Shown here: one piece after another, positions 36,598 through 47,930 of the stretch
Layout: the number at the start of each line of letters is the position of its first letter
Position numbering within the stretch: the first letter of the stretch is position 1
Position numbers and translations under genes: made by a program
From: Symbiodinium natans
Taxonomy: Eukaryota; Sar; Dinophyceae; Suessiales; Symbiodiniaceae
DNA length: 64,000 nt
Direction of reading: 5' to 3'
NCBI GenBank assembly: GCA_905221605.1
Contig: CAJNDS010002468.1
Location: 782,001-846,000, forward strand
The notes under the pieces: model-generated
What the model was told of the DNA's origin: nothing
The model's input: only the letters and a program-made list of their open reading frames with translations
Database searches by the model: none

Positions 36598-36734
36598 TAC
36601 TTGGATTTTCATGCTACTTAGTAAGCAAAATATCTATACTTAAAATTCAATGATAACCGGTGCTGACGGGCCTGATAAGTGGCGGGTATAACTACACGTC
36701 TAACTGGGTGATTAGTTCGCTGAACCTCCAAGTA
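36598..36734 (+). mobile_element. Introner-like element, family 1, diverged
   Basis: tacttggattttcatgctac at left, tgaacctccaagta at right. The interior is more diverged than in other copies. Confidence 0.75.
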
Positions 36735-37003
36735 GTCCCTAACAACACCCTCAATCCCTGAACCCTCGATCCCTAAACCCTAAATCCCCAAACCCTAATC
36801 CCTAATCCCTCAACCCTAAACCCAAAACCCTAAACCCCAAACCCTAAACCCTAAGCCCTAAAGACCCCAAAACCCTAAACCCTAAACCCTAAACCCTAAA
36901 CCCTAAACCCCAGACCCTAAACCCTAAACCCTAAACCCTAAACCCTTCCTTCTTCGCGTGAGCCTGGCACCCTAACCCTAAGGGTAGAGTCCCATGAGCC
37001 CAG

Positions 37004-37094
37004 GAAGCATGCAGCGCACTCCTAGCGGAGGTGACCGCTGGAGCTTCCGAGGCCCTGAGCCTGCAAGAGGAGGCCTTCTCCCTGTTGGGGAGTG
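37004..37094 (+). CDS. Exon-like island, helical acidic peptide
   Basis: Between gagcccag and the gt donor of gttttaggg. The frame EACSALLAEVTAGASEAL continues to SLQEEAFSLLGSAGR and ends in phase 1. CCCTAAA array 5' (36770-36950) and TTTAGGG array 3' (37095-37265). Confidence 0.5.
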
Positions 37095-38017
37095 CGGGGA
37101 GGAGGTTTTAGGGTTTAGGGTTTGGGGTTTTGGGGTCTTTAGGGTTTAGGGTTAGGGTTTAGGGTTTGGGGTTTAGGGTTTTGGGTTTAGGGTTTAGGGT
37201 TTAGGGTTTAGGGTTTAGGGTTTAGGGTTTAGGGTTTAGGGTTTAGGGTTTAGGGTTTAGGGTTAGTTTAGGGCCGGGTTTAGGGTTCAGGGTTGCTAGG
37301 GGCCCTAAACCCTGAACCTTAAGCCCCAAGCCCATGATCTAGGGCCTAGGGTTGTCTAGAGGTTTATACGTCGGGTGTTTAGGGCTTAAGGGAGTTTAGT
37401 GTTGAAGGGAGTCAGCCGATACCCTTTCCTGAGAAGCTGAACAGAAACTACCCAAAGATGCTCCATTCCTGTTATTGTTTTCAGGGTTTTAGGGTTTAGG
37501 GTTTGGGGTTCAGGGCATTTCCATGCGAGACCCTGCTCGCCGCCTGCGGGCAATTTCAATTGGCCATTGTTGGCGTGTTGCTGTGCGAAGCCCTGCGCGT
37601 TCGTTTTTCGGATACGACGCAACACACTTGGAGGCTTCCTTGGGGCAGTCACAGTCCAATCGAGCAGTGGCACCTAAACCCTATAGGGCCCCTAGAGCTG
37701 GTAGGTGAGAGCCTTAAAAGGGGCCCAAGGATAGACTATGTAGATACGTGGAAGCTTAGGGTTTAGGGTTTAGGGTTTAGGGTTTAGGGCTTAGGGTTTG
37801 TCGGGTGAGGGTGCTTTCCAAGTTTTGGAGAGCGACAGGCCGAGAGCCCCCAAAAGGCTTGAAGCCCTCAGAAGCCGAAATTCCTCAACACCACAAGAAC
37901 GACCCTAAGACCCGAAACACCCCCAAACCCTAAACCCTAAACCCTAGAAAGCCCCAAAATGAATAGCCTGCATGTGGAGGGCATTCGATGCTCCCCTCGG
38001 CTCCCTGGCCAGCGCAG

Positions 38018-38084
38018 GTCGCGCAGCTCGAGCGCGAAAAGGTACTGGAAGAGCAGCAAGCCACCAACATCAGGCCTGGCGGGG
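38018..38084 (+). CDS. Exon-like island, coiled-coil-like
   Basis: After agcgcag, the frame VAQLEREKVLEEQQATNIR is rich in Glu, Gln and Leu with heptad spacing. The 3' boundary is uncertain (a gt at 38085, or an internal gtactgg at 38042). CCCTAAA lies 5' and TTTAGGG 3'. Confidence 0.45.
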
Positions 38085-38799
38085 GTAGTGGGGTTTAGGT
38101 CCGTTTTTAGGGTTTAGGGTCTAGGGTCTAGGGTTAATTAGGGTTTAGGGGTTACTGCCCTCCCCCGAATTAAGACCAGAACGCCCTTCGCACAGCCAGT
38201 AAACACATGATTTGTGTATCCCAGATGCCCTTGATTGGGAGGAGTGTAGATATTACTCGGTGAAGGGGGTGAACGCCTCGACCCCTGAAAGACCCTAAAA
38301 CCCATAACCGCAAATCCCCCAAATCCCCCCTAGACCCTAACCCAAGCCTTTCAAATAAACCCAAGGCCGTAAGAGCTACCCGGGAACCTTTCTGTAGATC
38401 TTCAACCCTAAGCCCTAAACCCCGAAACCCCAAACCCGGAACTGATCAAGAACCTGCAAGTGGATCGCAAACTATACAGCCCCAAACCCTCTTTGAGCCC
38501 AACCCTAAACCCTAAGCCCCTAAAGCGCTGAACCAACCACGAACCTTTAACCTTGGGGACCACATGAACCCCAAGATTGGTGTCATATCCTCTATACTAA
38601 AATATCTCCTGTGAAGGTATTATGTGAACCAAAACCCGGCTCCAAAAACCCTAAACCCACAAAACCCTAAACCCCAAACCCTAAACCCCAAACCCCAAGC
38701 CCTAAACCCTAAACCCTGAACCCTAAACCCTAAACCCTAACCCCCTAAACCCCAAACCCCAAACCCTAACCCCTAAACCCTGTTCATTTGGCCCCCAAG

Positions 38800-38881
38800 G
38801 AAGTGCCCAGCCCCAATAAGCCCAAGGCGCCGCCTCGGTGCCGTGCAAGGGCAGAGAGATGCGCTGACCAGGCGAAGGGCG
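38800..38881 (+). CDS. Exon-like island, basic and proline-rich
   Basis: Between cccccaag and gtttag. The frame EVPSPNKPKAPPRCRARAER continues to DQAKG. CCCTAAA lies 5' and TTTAGGG 3'. No family recognised. Confidence 0.4.
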
Positions 38882-39546
38882 GTTTAGTGTTTGGGGGTTT
38901 CAGGGTTTAGGGTTTGGGCTGTTTGGGGTTTGGGGTTTAGGGTCTAGCGTCTAGGGTTTAGGGTGTAGGGTTTAGGGTTTAGGGTGTCGGCTTTAGGGTG
39001 TAGGGTTTAGGGATTTAGAGTGTGGGGTTCGACAGATACTTTTTAGTTTAATACGGTCAAGAGTTTCAGGGCTTTGGGGTCTACCTAGAATATCCTTTCG
39101 CCCTTAAACAAAGGGAGATGTACCTTAAACAGTGGGGAATATGCACTTCTTTTTTAAAGGATCAGGGTGACTCCAGGTAAGGGGCTTTTCGCATCAACTG
39201 AAATGGGAGGTATCGGGCTTAGCATCGGTTTTGTTCGACTAGGGGGAGGTGGTGTCTTTCTTGGGCTCTGGGGGTTTAAGGGACGATATACAAGGTTGCA
39301 GTTTTGTTTTTCCAGCTATTGCATGGGGAGAAGCCATCACCACCAAACCCACAGTTTAGGGTTTTAGGGTTTAGCGGTTAGGGTTGAGGGTTTAGGGTTT
39401 AGGGTTTAGGGTTTAGGGTTAGGGTTTAGGGTTTAGGGTCTAGGGGTTAGGGCGAGCATTATTTTACTTCGTAACTCAATAGAAGCGACAGTGAAAGAAC
39501 TGAGCGACAAATGAAAAGAATAACCTAAATTAAAGAAGGGGTTGAG

Positions 39547-39620
39547 GTTGGGATGTTTCCCCCTTGTGCTAACAGTCCTGAATAGGGGGTTACGATACTC
39601 CCTACTAATGACTGTTCGTA
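39547..39620 (+). mobile_element. Introner-like element, family 2, short
   Basis: gttgggatgtttcccccttg at left and atgactgttcgtatcccaac at right; the shortest copy. Confidence 0.75.
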
Positions 39621-40030
39621 TCCCAACTTCAACCCTTCGTGCATAACCTAAGGTTTGGGGGGGGGGGTAGGGTTTTAGGTCCTAGGGCCTAGCGTTTAGG
39701 GTTTACGGTATTTCAGGCGCTTTGTAGGGTGCACGTTGTCAGCATTAGGCCATCATGCTTCGGTTCTGCAGCCCTCAACCCCACAACCCAAGAACTCTTA
39801 AAACCCTGAACCCTACGCCGCAACCCCTAAACCCTAAACCCTACACTCTTAAAACCCTAAAACCCTAAACCCGAAGCTCTTAAAGCCCTAAACACTGAAC
39901 CCCTAAACCCTAAACTGCTAAAACCCTAAACCCCTGAGTACGCCACCGAACTCCAAGCCCTAAACCCTAAACCCTAAACCCTAAACCCTAAACCCTAAAC
40001 CCTAAACCCTAAACCCTAAACCGTTTCAAG

Positions 40031-40083
40031 GCGATCTGTTGAGCTTCAGGGGCGCCTCGACATCGCGCGTAGCCGGAACGAGG
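40031..40083 (+). CDS. Exon-like island, charged peptide
   Basis: Between tttcaag and gtcgtg. The frame RSVELQGRLDIARSRNE is heptad-like. A long CCCTAAA array lies 5' (39955-40023) and a long TTTAGGG array 3' (40095-40290). Confidence 0.4.
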
Positions 40084-41228
40084 GTCGTGTTTTGGGGTTC
40101 AGGGTTTAGGGTTTCGGGTTTAGGGTTTAGGGTTTAGGGTTTAGGGTTCAGGGTTTAGGGTTTAGGGTTTAGGGTTTAGGGTTTAGGGTCTAGGGTTTAG
40201 GGTTTAGGGTTTAGGGTTCAGGTTTAGGGTTTAGGGTTCAGGGTTTAGGGTCTAGGGTTCAGGGTTTCTAAGGGTTTCTTAGGTTTTCTAAGCGTTTAGG
40301 GTTTAGGAACCGGAATCGTTAGAAGGTAAGCCCGACCACCTACAGAAGGCGACTTCCCTTCAAGATCATAGCAGCTGTGGGTTGAAACTGTAAAGGGCTA
40401 CGCTGAGAGCCCGCAGTTGACTAAAGGGCCACTTCCTGTAAACTTGGGCTAAGCCCTAAACCCTAGACCCTAGACCCTACAGACCCTGGAACCCTAAACC
40501 CTAGAACCCTAAAGCTCGGCCTTAAGCAAGCGGATGGATATCCATTGCCCAGCAGATAAAATACGTTTCGTGTCCGAAGGGTGCGGAATTAAGGTTCAGG
40601 GTTTAGGGTTTAGGGCTTAAGGTTTAGGGTTTAGGGTTCAGGGTTTAGGGTTTAGGGTCACACGTCACAAACGTCACAAAGTCATACTGGTACGGGGGTT
40701 GACCATCTGAGTTCATGCACACCAGTTTGCTTGGCACGGTTCAGGGGTCAGATTTCGTTCAGGGTTTAGGTTTCAGGGTTAATGGGTTTCGGATTTAGGG
40801 TTTAGGGTTTAGGGTTTAGCTAAGCTAGCTACCCTTTGTTAACCACCTTAAGCCCTAAGCCCCTGCACCAAAATCTCCTTGCCTTAAACAATGGCCACCA
40901 ATTTTTCAGCCGTGCACAGGTACCGTGGGAACCAAATGAACCCTAACATAGAGGTACCATAATCCCTACTAAGGTATATGAACCACAAACACTGTGAGCC
41001 ATAAAACCCTCCCAGCCCAAAACCCTCACCCTATTGAGAGTATGATGAACCCTAAGCCCGTTTTCCGATCCATCTGGTCCCCAAGGTCAAGGGGGTGAAG
41101 TGCTTGTTAAAGGGATCCGAATGGGAAGGGTATATTCCGATTATATTCTTGGGGTTCCCGTTAAAGTCCCCTAGCCCTAAACCCCAAACCCTAAACCCTA
41201 AACCCTAAACCCTCGTCCCTGCACGCAG

Positions 41229-41281
41229 AAAAGGCTGTGCAAAGACATCACAGCGGCGAGCTTGAGGCTCCAGGAGCGGGG
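41229..41281 (+). CDS. Exon-like island, charged peptide
   Basis: After gcacgcag, one open frame reads KRLCKDITAASLRLQERG; a second frame is also open. CCCTAAA precedes and ggtttggggtttaggg follows. Confidence 0.4.
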
Positions 41282-41825
41282 GTCTGGGGTTTGGGGTTTA
41301 GGGTTTGGGGTTTTGGGGTTTAGGGTTTCGGATTTGGGGTTTAGGGTTTGGGGTTTAGGGTTGAGAATTTGGGGTTTAGGGTTCATAGGGTTTAGGGTTT
41401 AGGATTTGGGGTTCAGGGTTTGGGGCTTAGGGTTTGGGGTTTAGGGTGTGGGGTTTGGGGTTGCGACCGACCCGGGTTTCGCCGCGACCTTCTAACTCGT
41501 GTGGCTTCCACTGCCTTGCTGGAATGCAGCGCTGCTTGAGGTTCGTGCTTGACCGACCGAACACCGGAATTTCTTTTAGAGAGAAAGGGCTGGACAAATA
41601 ATCCAGTGCATTGATGCACAAAACTGGCACCCTAAGCCCTACACACTAAACTCTCTACCCTAAACCCTAATCCCTAATCCCTCGCCCGCCCCAAGTCGCG
41701 AAGAGGAAGAGCACGCCCGGCTGATGCTGGGGCGGGCCCGTCGGAAGGCTTGCGGGAGGTAGAGGGTACCTGGGTGCCCAAAGCATTGGACTAGTCACTA
41801 GTCAGTACATATCCCTAAATATCAG

Positions 41826-42275
41826 TATGCATATATAGATATATATATATATATGTGTGTGTATATATATATATGTATATATATATATATGTATGTGTGT
41901 CAGTTATGATTTGCTAATATTGTTTTTCATCATTGGTTGAAGCGGTGTTTGCTGATTATCAATATGTATGTATATATATATATATATACATACATATACA
42001 TGTATATATATATATACACCTGTTTGTTCATTTGTGGGCCAATGAGAAACACCATATAACTGTATATATATATATATATTTATATTTATTTATTTATTCA
42101 TGTATTTATATATTTATTTATGTGTGTGTGTACATATATATATATATATACATACGCCGTCATCACAGACCGGCCTACTGTGCAGCTGACGCGGTAACGG
42201 AGCGCTCAGGCAAAAACATATGTATGTATGTATATATATATATATGTATGTATGTATGTATATGTATATGTGCAG
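41826..42275. repeat. TA / TATG microsatellite region
   Basis: Alternating TA, TATG and TATT runs broken by short unique spacers. No gene. Confidence 0.9.
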
Positions 42276-42427
42276 GGATATGATGAGGGTCATGCCCTGC
42301 TCATATGAGGGGTCGGGGGCCTCGCGTGTCGGTTTGGAGCCTTGAGGGCTCTACATCAGAAGGTCTGGGCTCGCTGCTCTCTCAGAGCCTGGAGTATGGA
42401 GTGTATACAAAAGCCGCTCTAAAACCT

Positions 42428-42540
42428 TGTTGGAGGTTTAGGGTACTCAGTAACCCAATTAATAAGTGCAAATCGAACCCACTTATGATGAGGCCCTTAA
42501 GTACCCTAATAGGGCGCTAGTTGGGTACCCCTGAACCCAG
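42428..42540 (+). mobile_element. Introner-like element, family 1, right end degraded
   Basis: Left end ttggaggtttagggtact; right end stops at gggtacccctgaaccc. Confidence 0.7.
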
Positions 42541-42864
42541 GGTTTCGGGTTTAGTGTTTAGGGTTTAGGGTTTAGGGTTCAGCAGTCCCTCAACATAGCG
42601 CTGAAAACCCACTCAAGCCCCTGAACCCAACCCTACTGTAAACCCTAGGCCCTAAGCCTTAAACACCCCTTCAACCCGAAACTCTAACCCCAACACCCTA
42701 AAACCCTAAATCTAACCTCCCTAAGTCCTAAACCCCAAACCCGAACAAACCCTAAACCTTACACCCCCCCCCCCCCCTAAACCCCAAACCCTAAAACCCT
42801 AAACCTTACACCCCCCCGAAACCCCCAAAAATAAAAAAAACCCTAGACCCCAAAACAAACCCAG

Positions 42865-42924
42865 GCCCTGGAGACCTTGGCGCGCGCCAAGTCGCAGGAG
42901 CCAACGCCGGCCCGGGACCCCGGG
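42865..42924 (+). CDS. Exon-like island, charged peptide
   Basis: After acccag, the frame ALETLARAKSQEP runs to ggtttagg. Flanked by CCCTAAA-rich DNA 5' and TTTAGGG-rich DNA 3'. GC-rich and distinct from its surroundings. Product unknown. Confidence 0.4.
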
Positions 42925-43656
42925 GGTTTAGGTTTGGGATGTTTAGGGTTTAGGGTTTAGGGCTTGGGGTTTAGGGCTTGGGGCTTGGGGTTTTGGGCTT
43001 AGGGTTTAGGGTTTGGGGTTTAGGGTTTTGGGTTTCGGGGGGGTTTGGGGTTAGGGTTGAGGGTGTAGGCGTGTTAGGGTTTAGGGTTTGGGGTCTAGGG
43101 TTTAGGGTTTGGGGTTTGGGGTTGGGGTTTAGTGTTTAGGGTTTTGGGGGGTTTAGGGTTTGGGGTTTAGGGTTTGGGGGGGAAGTTTGGGGGGTTTATG
43201 GTTGGGGGATTAGGGTTTAGGGTTGCGGGTTTGGAGGTTTGGGGGTTTGGCGGTTTAGGGTTTTGGGGGTTACGGGGGTTGTGGGAGTTTTGTTTTTTTT
43301 CTTTTTTGGTTTTGAGGGCTTGGAGGTTTTGGGGGTTAGGGTTTTGGGGGTTTTGAGGTTTTTGAGCAGTTTTGGGGGGGGGGGGGGGTTTGGAGGCTTG
43401 GAGGTTTAGCGGGGTCAGGATTTCGGGGGTTTCGGGTTGGGGGTTTTAAGTTTTGGGGTTCAGGGGTCTAGGGGTTTAGGTTTGTAGGGTTTAAGGGTTC
43501 TGTGCTTTAGGCTTTAGGTCTTAAGGGTTTGAGGTCAATTTAAGGGTTTACGGGTTCAGGGGTTTAGGTGTTCAGGGTTCAAGGCTTTTGTCTTAGAGGG
43601 CGTAAGGTTAAGGGATGAAGGGTTTTGTGTTTAGGGCTCCGGGTTTGCGGTCCTTC

Positions 43657-43741
43657 CTTGGGATGTTCCCCCTTAGGATTATGGTACCCCCTATTATCAT
43701 CCCTACTAAGGACTCTTAGTGTATGGGGGCAACATCCCAAG
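43657..43741 (+). mobile_element. Introner-like element, family 2, supplies an acceptor
   Basis: cttgggatgttccccctta at left and gggggcaacatcccaag at right, directly followed by the exon starting at 43742. Confidence 0.85.
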
Positions 43742-44178
43742 TCCTCCCTGTCCCGCGGCAAGGTGGTTTCACCCACAGCCAACAGCGCCGCGCGCAGCTT
43801 CGAGATGGTGCGGGAAGGGAAGCCAGGGTCTAGGGTTTAGGGTTTAGGGTTTAGGGTTTAGGGTTTAGGGTTTAGGGTTTAGGGTTTAGGGTTTAGGGTT
43901 TAGGGTTGGGATGTTCCCCCTTATGCTAACAGTCCTTCATAGGGATTCTAGTAGGGGGTAGGCATTCAACATGCCAAGTTTCAGGGCTCAGGGTTACTAC
44001 TTGGAGGTTCAGGGTTCGTGCCTAGTAACCCAATTTGAAGTGTTATTATAAGCCCCTGGGGTACCCCCAATAGGGTTCTAATTGGGTTAATAAGTACAGT
44101 CGTAACTGGGTTACTAAGTACCCTGAACCTCCAAGTAGGGTTTTGGAGATCGAGATGGTGCGGGAAGGGCAGCTTGAG
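43742..44178 (+). CDS. Two phase-matched exons separated by two introner-like elements
   Basis: Exon 43742-43827 begins exactly where an inverted-repeat element ends (catcccaag) and reads SSLSRGKVVSPTANSAARSF then EMVREGKP. Exon 44129-44178 begins exactly where another element ends (ccaagtag) and reads VLEIEMVREGQLE before gtcggg. Phases agree (2 bases + 1 base). Both carry the peptide EMVREG, so the second exon may derive from the first by duplication. The intron between them (43828-44128) consists of a TTTAGGG array plus one element from each of two families. Confidence 0.6.
43905..43979 (+). mobile_element. Introner-like element, family 2
   Basis: gttgggatgttcccccttat fused to the end of a TTTAGGG array; right end degraded (caacatgccaag). 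Confidence 0.7.
43998..44128 (+). mobile_element. Introner-like element, family 1, forms an intron 3' end
   Basis: Complete inverted ends. The terminal ccaagtag abuts the exon starting at 44129. Confidence 0.85.
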
Positions 44179-44190
44179 GTCGGGGGTTTC

Positions 44191-44330
44191 AGTCCTAGGT
44201 AGGATAAGGGGGACCCTTAAAAGGGAACCCCCTTCTAAACCCTCTTCTGGCTCTCTTAAACAGGGACCTTATTCAGAGGGTCTATATCCCCAAGGGTCCC
44301 CCTAATATCCTATCCCCTATTCAGGGGCTT
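44191..44330 (+). mobile_element. Introner-like element, family 5
   Basis: Very similar to 15849-16003, including the interior cttctggctctcttaaac. It lies in the intron after exon 44129-44178. Confidence 0.85.
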
Positions 44331-44368
44331 CAGGGGTTTTAGAGAGTAGGGTTAATTAGAGCTCGGAG

Positions 44369-44392
44369 TTCAACAAGGTCCACATGGCACAG
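44369..44392 (+). CDS. Micro-exon candidate
   Basis: A 24-bp island after ctcggag reading FNKVHMAQ, followed by gggtttaggg. It is in phase with the preceding 44129-44178 exon. Very short, so it rests on phase and position alone. Confidence 0.3.
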
Positions 44393-44741
44393 GGTTTAGG
44401 GTTTAGGGTTTAGGGTTTAGGGTTTAGGGTTTACTCTAAACCCTAAACCGGGTCTTTGTGATTGTTGTCGGTGGAGTGATGGGCGTCGGGGCTTCTTGGT
44501 TTCAGGATCTTAACCCTTTAGGCCCCAAACCCCCAAAAACCCTAAACCGGGTTTTACAGCTGTTTTATGGTTGCTCCCCGACGAGTTGAGGGCTCGCGCG
44601 ACGTTCCGACGATGTGTCAGTGATACAACAGGTGGGAGCGCCTTTGTGTCAGGCATTGTTTGGTGGTTGGCGAGCACACAGGCGTGCTGGGCGCTGTCTT
44701 GTCCAGCAGGCGGCGGTTCTGCTGGAGACTCACGATCTCAG

Positions 44742-44825
44742 GAGTGGAAAAAAATGCAGCAACTTGCTGGCTCTGGCAAGCCCTTCCCTGAGTGCGCACA
44801 CATGGGATCTTGCAGGAGCTGCACC
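44742..44825 (+). CDS. Exon-like island ending at an introner-like element
   Basis: After gatctcag, the phase-0 frame reads EWKKMQQLAGSGKPF then PECAHMGSC. It stops where an inverted-repeat element (44823-44935) begins. Two other frames are also open from 44600, so the true exon could start earlier, for example at 44632 after acaacag. Confidence 0.35.
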
Positions 44826-44935
44826 CTAAGAATCCTAAGTACCTATATGGGGGTCACTTACCCAAACCATAATAGTAATTCCTATGATAGAAACCCTACT
44901 TTCTACTATGCAGGTACTTAGGACCCTTTGGGGCA
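44823..44935 (+). mobile_element. Introner-like element, family 4
   Basis: cctaagtacctatatggggg and atgcaggtacttaggaccct arms; begins where exon 44742-44825 ends. Confidence 0.75.
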
Positions 44936-45823
44936 GCAAAAGGTGGCGTGAAAGGGTCTTCTTCGGATTTCAGTCTTGACGAAAGCCTAAACCCCAGACT
45001 TTAAACCCGAAGCCTTAAATTCCAACGTCCTATTTATGTAGAAACCCTAAACCCTAAACCCTAAACCCTAAACCCTAAACCCTAAACCCTAAACCCTAAA
45101 CCCTAAACCCCTGAAGCCCCAGTCAGAACGAGGCATGAAACTCCGAGTTGCAGTGCCAAGAGCCCGACCCTCCAGGCGATGTGCCGCGCTTTCTGGACGC
45201 CCGCAGGTGGAAGAGGTTCCTATAGGGTTTATAAGGCTTTTGGGTCTTTTAGGGATTTTAGGGCTTTTCGGGCTTTTAGGGGTTTCGGGCTTCTAGGGTT
45301 TTTAGGGTGTTTAGGGTGTTTTTTTTGTTGTTTTTTTGTTTTTTTGGGTAAGTTTTGTTTTTAGGATTTTGGGGTTTTCATGGTTTTAGGGTTTGAGGTT
45401 TATTTTGGGGTTTTTAGGGTTTTTGGGGTGTAGGGTTTTTCGGGGTTTTAGGGTTCTGGATTTAGAGTTTAGGGGTTCAGGGTTTCTCGGGTTTGGGGCT
45501 TAGGTAGGGCTTTACGCTGTGTTTAGGGGTTCAGGATCGTAGCGTTTATAGGGGTTCAAGATTTTGGCTTAGGGGCTCGGGGATCTAGATTCTAGACGTT
45601 AAGATTTAGGCGTTAGAGGTCGCGGGTAGGGGTTTCGAGGTTGGGGTTCATGGGTTCCTAAAGCCTAAAGCCTAAACCCTAAATCCTAAACCTAAACCTA
45701 AACCCTACAAGGACTCAAACCTGTAAGCCAAACCCTTATTGCATTAATCTGAGACTTCCATCGAGCATATCGTGTATGCCGTGAAGCTATAAACCCTAAA
45801 CCCGAAACCCGAAACCCGAAACC

Positions 45824-45913
45824 CTGCTAACAGTCCTGAATGGGGATTATAATTAAGGGGTACTACTGTTTAGTCCCTACGAAGGACTGTCAGTCTAAGG
45901 GGGAACATCCCAA
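45824..45913 (+). mobile_element. Introner-like element, family 2, left end lost
   Basis: Starts at gctaacagtcctgaat after degenerate CCCGAAA repeat; intact right end taagggggaacatcccaa. Its left end seems replaced by telomere-like repeat. Confidence 0.75.
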
Positions 45914-45954
45914 AACCCTAAACCCTCAACCCTCAAACCCCCCAAAAGCCTCTG

Positions 45955-46028
45955 CCTGGAAGCCCTTTTGACTTCGTAAGAAGGGTTAGTAGGGTGGGCT
46001 ATTCGGAATTATAATGGGGTTTCTAGCC
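45955..46028 (+). mobile_element. Family 7 element, uninterrupted copy
   Basis: Reads agcccttttgacttcgtaag, then aagggttagtagggtgggc, then ataatggggtttctag. This is the reference for the interrupted copies. Confidence 0.7.
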
Positions 46029-46281
46029 CTAAACCCTAAACCCTAAACCCTAAACCCTAAACCCTAAACCAAGTCTCAACCCTGTAGAAACCCTAAACCC
46101 CTAAACCATCCCTCAGTGACGAAAGCTCTTAAATCATGGGTTCCCCTACTACCCCCCCCCCCCCCCCTTTATACTACCCACCCCCCTTGCCTAGGTTCCC
46201 CTTTAAATAACCTCAACTTAGGCTTAAGTATCCCTAAATAGCCTTAATTACGGGTGGAACCTCGGGGGGGGGGGGTGTATA

Positions 46282-46413
46282 CAGCTGGGAGGTTCATGGT
46301 ACTTATTAACCAGTTCTAACTGTACATATAACCCACTTATAAGCCCCTTAAGTGCCCTAATATGGTTCCAAGTACAGTTAGAAGTGGTTAAATACGTACC
46401 ATGAACCTCCAAG
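46282..46413 (+). mobile_element. Introner-like element, family 1
   Basis: gctgggaggttcatggtact at left and gtaccatgaacctccaag at right. Confidence 0.85.
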
Positions 46414-47186
46414 AGGGGGGTAGTAGGGAACTCATGATTACAGCCATGCCAGCCGCCACGACGGACTCCCCGTTGCGCCGGGCACTGCGCAGCCAGTCGC
46501 CTTCCCACCGCTGAGAGCAAAATAGGGTTGGGGTTTAGGGTTTGGGGTTTGGGGTTTAGGGTTGCATTTCGTGAGGCGCTCCGCTGGAAACCCTAAACCC
46601 CAGCTACCCTCTGCTAAGGGTTTTGGTGCTTTGGGTGTGCGGTGGGGTCCAGGTGAGGGTTTGGAGGGTCTCAGTGATACGGCTGGAAGGTTTTAGGGCT
46701 CCGCAGGATCTTAGGGTGCATGCACTGTTTTAGGTTTGGGGTTCGGGTTTTGACTTTTGGGCTCTTGTTGCGTTTCTTTTGGAATTCGGGGTGTTGGGGT
46801 GTTGAGGCAGGGTTAGTGTACGTAGGTTCATTGCGAGCCTCGTTGCTTTCAGAGGTTTTGGGGTTTAGGGTTTAGGGTTCCGGGCTCTAGAGTAGCAACT
46901 CCATTTTTCGCCTTGGTTTTGCAGGATTCTGCCTCAGTACTGCTTGGTATCCCCCAGTCTCAGTGTAGAGCACGTGGAGTGCTTCGGGATTCCCACTTGC
47001 CTTTACAGGTTCAGGGTTTAGGGTTTAGGGTTTAGGGTGTATAGGGTCTAGGGTTTAGGGCTAGTTGTTGGGGAGTGTGGACCTGACTTCATGGGTATAT
47101 GGGTTGGCATCTGCAACGAAGCTTTGTTTAGGTGCAGGTACAGGGTCTTGGGTTTATAGGGTTCAAGCAAAGGCTTGTGGCCACGG

Positions 47187-47289
47187 GGTGGGATGTTTTT
47201 CTTATACGCACAGTCCTAATAGGGATTATCGTTCCCCCTATTCTAATCCCTGGTAAGGAACTGTGAGTGTAAAGGGGGAACATCCCAAG
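47187..47289 (+). mobile_element. Introner-like element, family 2
   Basis: ggtgggatgtttttcttata at left and aagggggaacatcccaag at right. Confidence 0.8.
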
Positions 47290-47844
47290 CTACGGGAGAT
47301 GTGGGCTCATTCGGCATGCGGCTATCCCTGAAACCTACACCCTACATCCTGACGTATTAAACCCTAAAACCCTCCCTGCATATCGACCTGAACCCTATAT
47401 GCTGCGCAGCTCAAAAGCTTCCGCTCAAAGGGAAGAGTGTCGCAATTCTTCTGTTTATACAGGGCTTAGGGGGTTGAGGGTTGAGGGTCTACGGTTTGCT
47501 TTGGGTTTATGTACGGTTGTCAAGGGAAGGTAGGTAGTTTAGGTATAGTTTAGGTAGCCCCTTCTACCCAGACCTCTGGTAGGCCTTACCCAAACCCCAA
47601 ACCCGAAATCCTAAGAACTCCAACTAAACCCGCAAACCCCAACCCCGAACCCTTGCGCGCCAGCCCTAAACTCCAAGTCCCAAACCCTAAATACCCCAAA
47701 CCCGAAATACCCCAAACCCTCAATAGCCCAAACCCTCAATACCCCAAACCCTAAACCCCAAACCCGAAACCCTAAAACCTAAACCCTACACCAAACCCAA
47801 GCCCTAGACCCGAAACCCTAAACCCTAAACCCTGCCATGTCGAG

Positions 47845-47930
47845 ATGTCATGGTAGCCTGCGGAGAGGCCTTTGCCGGGGCTCTCGCCGTTAGGGGTGCC
47901 CTGGGGCCGAGTGCGCAGCCCTTTGCGCAG
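47845..47930 (+). CDS. Exon-like island
   Basis: Bounded by cgag and a gt donor that opens directly into gttttaggg. The open frame reads VMVACGEAFAGALAV and continues to PFAQ. CCCTAAA repeat lies 5' and TTTAGGG 3'. The product is not recognised. Confidence 0.45.

Noticed and set aside
41933-42283. 116-codon ORF rich in Tyr/Ile
   Set aside because: Translation of TA/TATG microsatellite.
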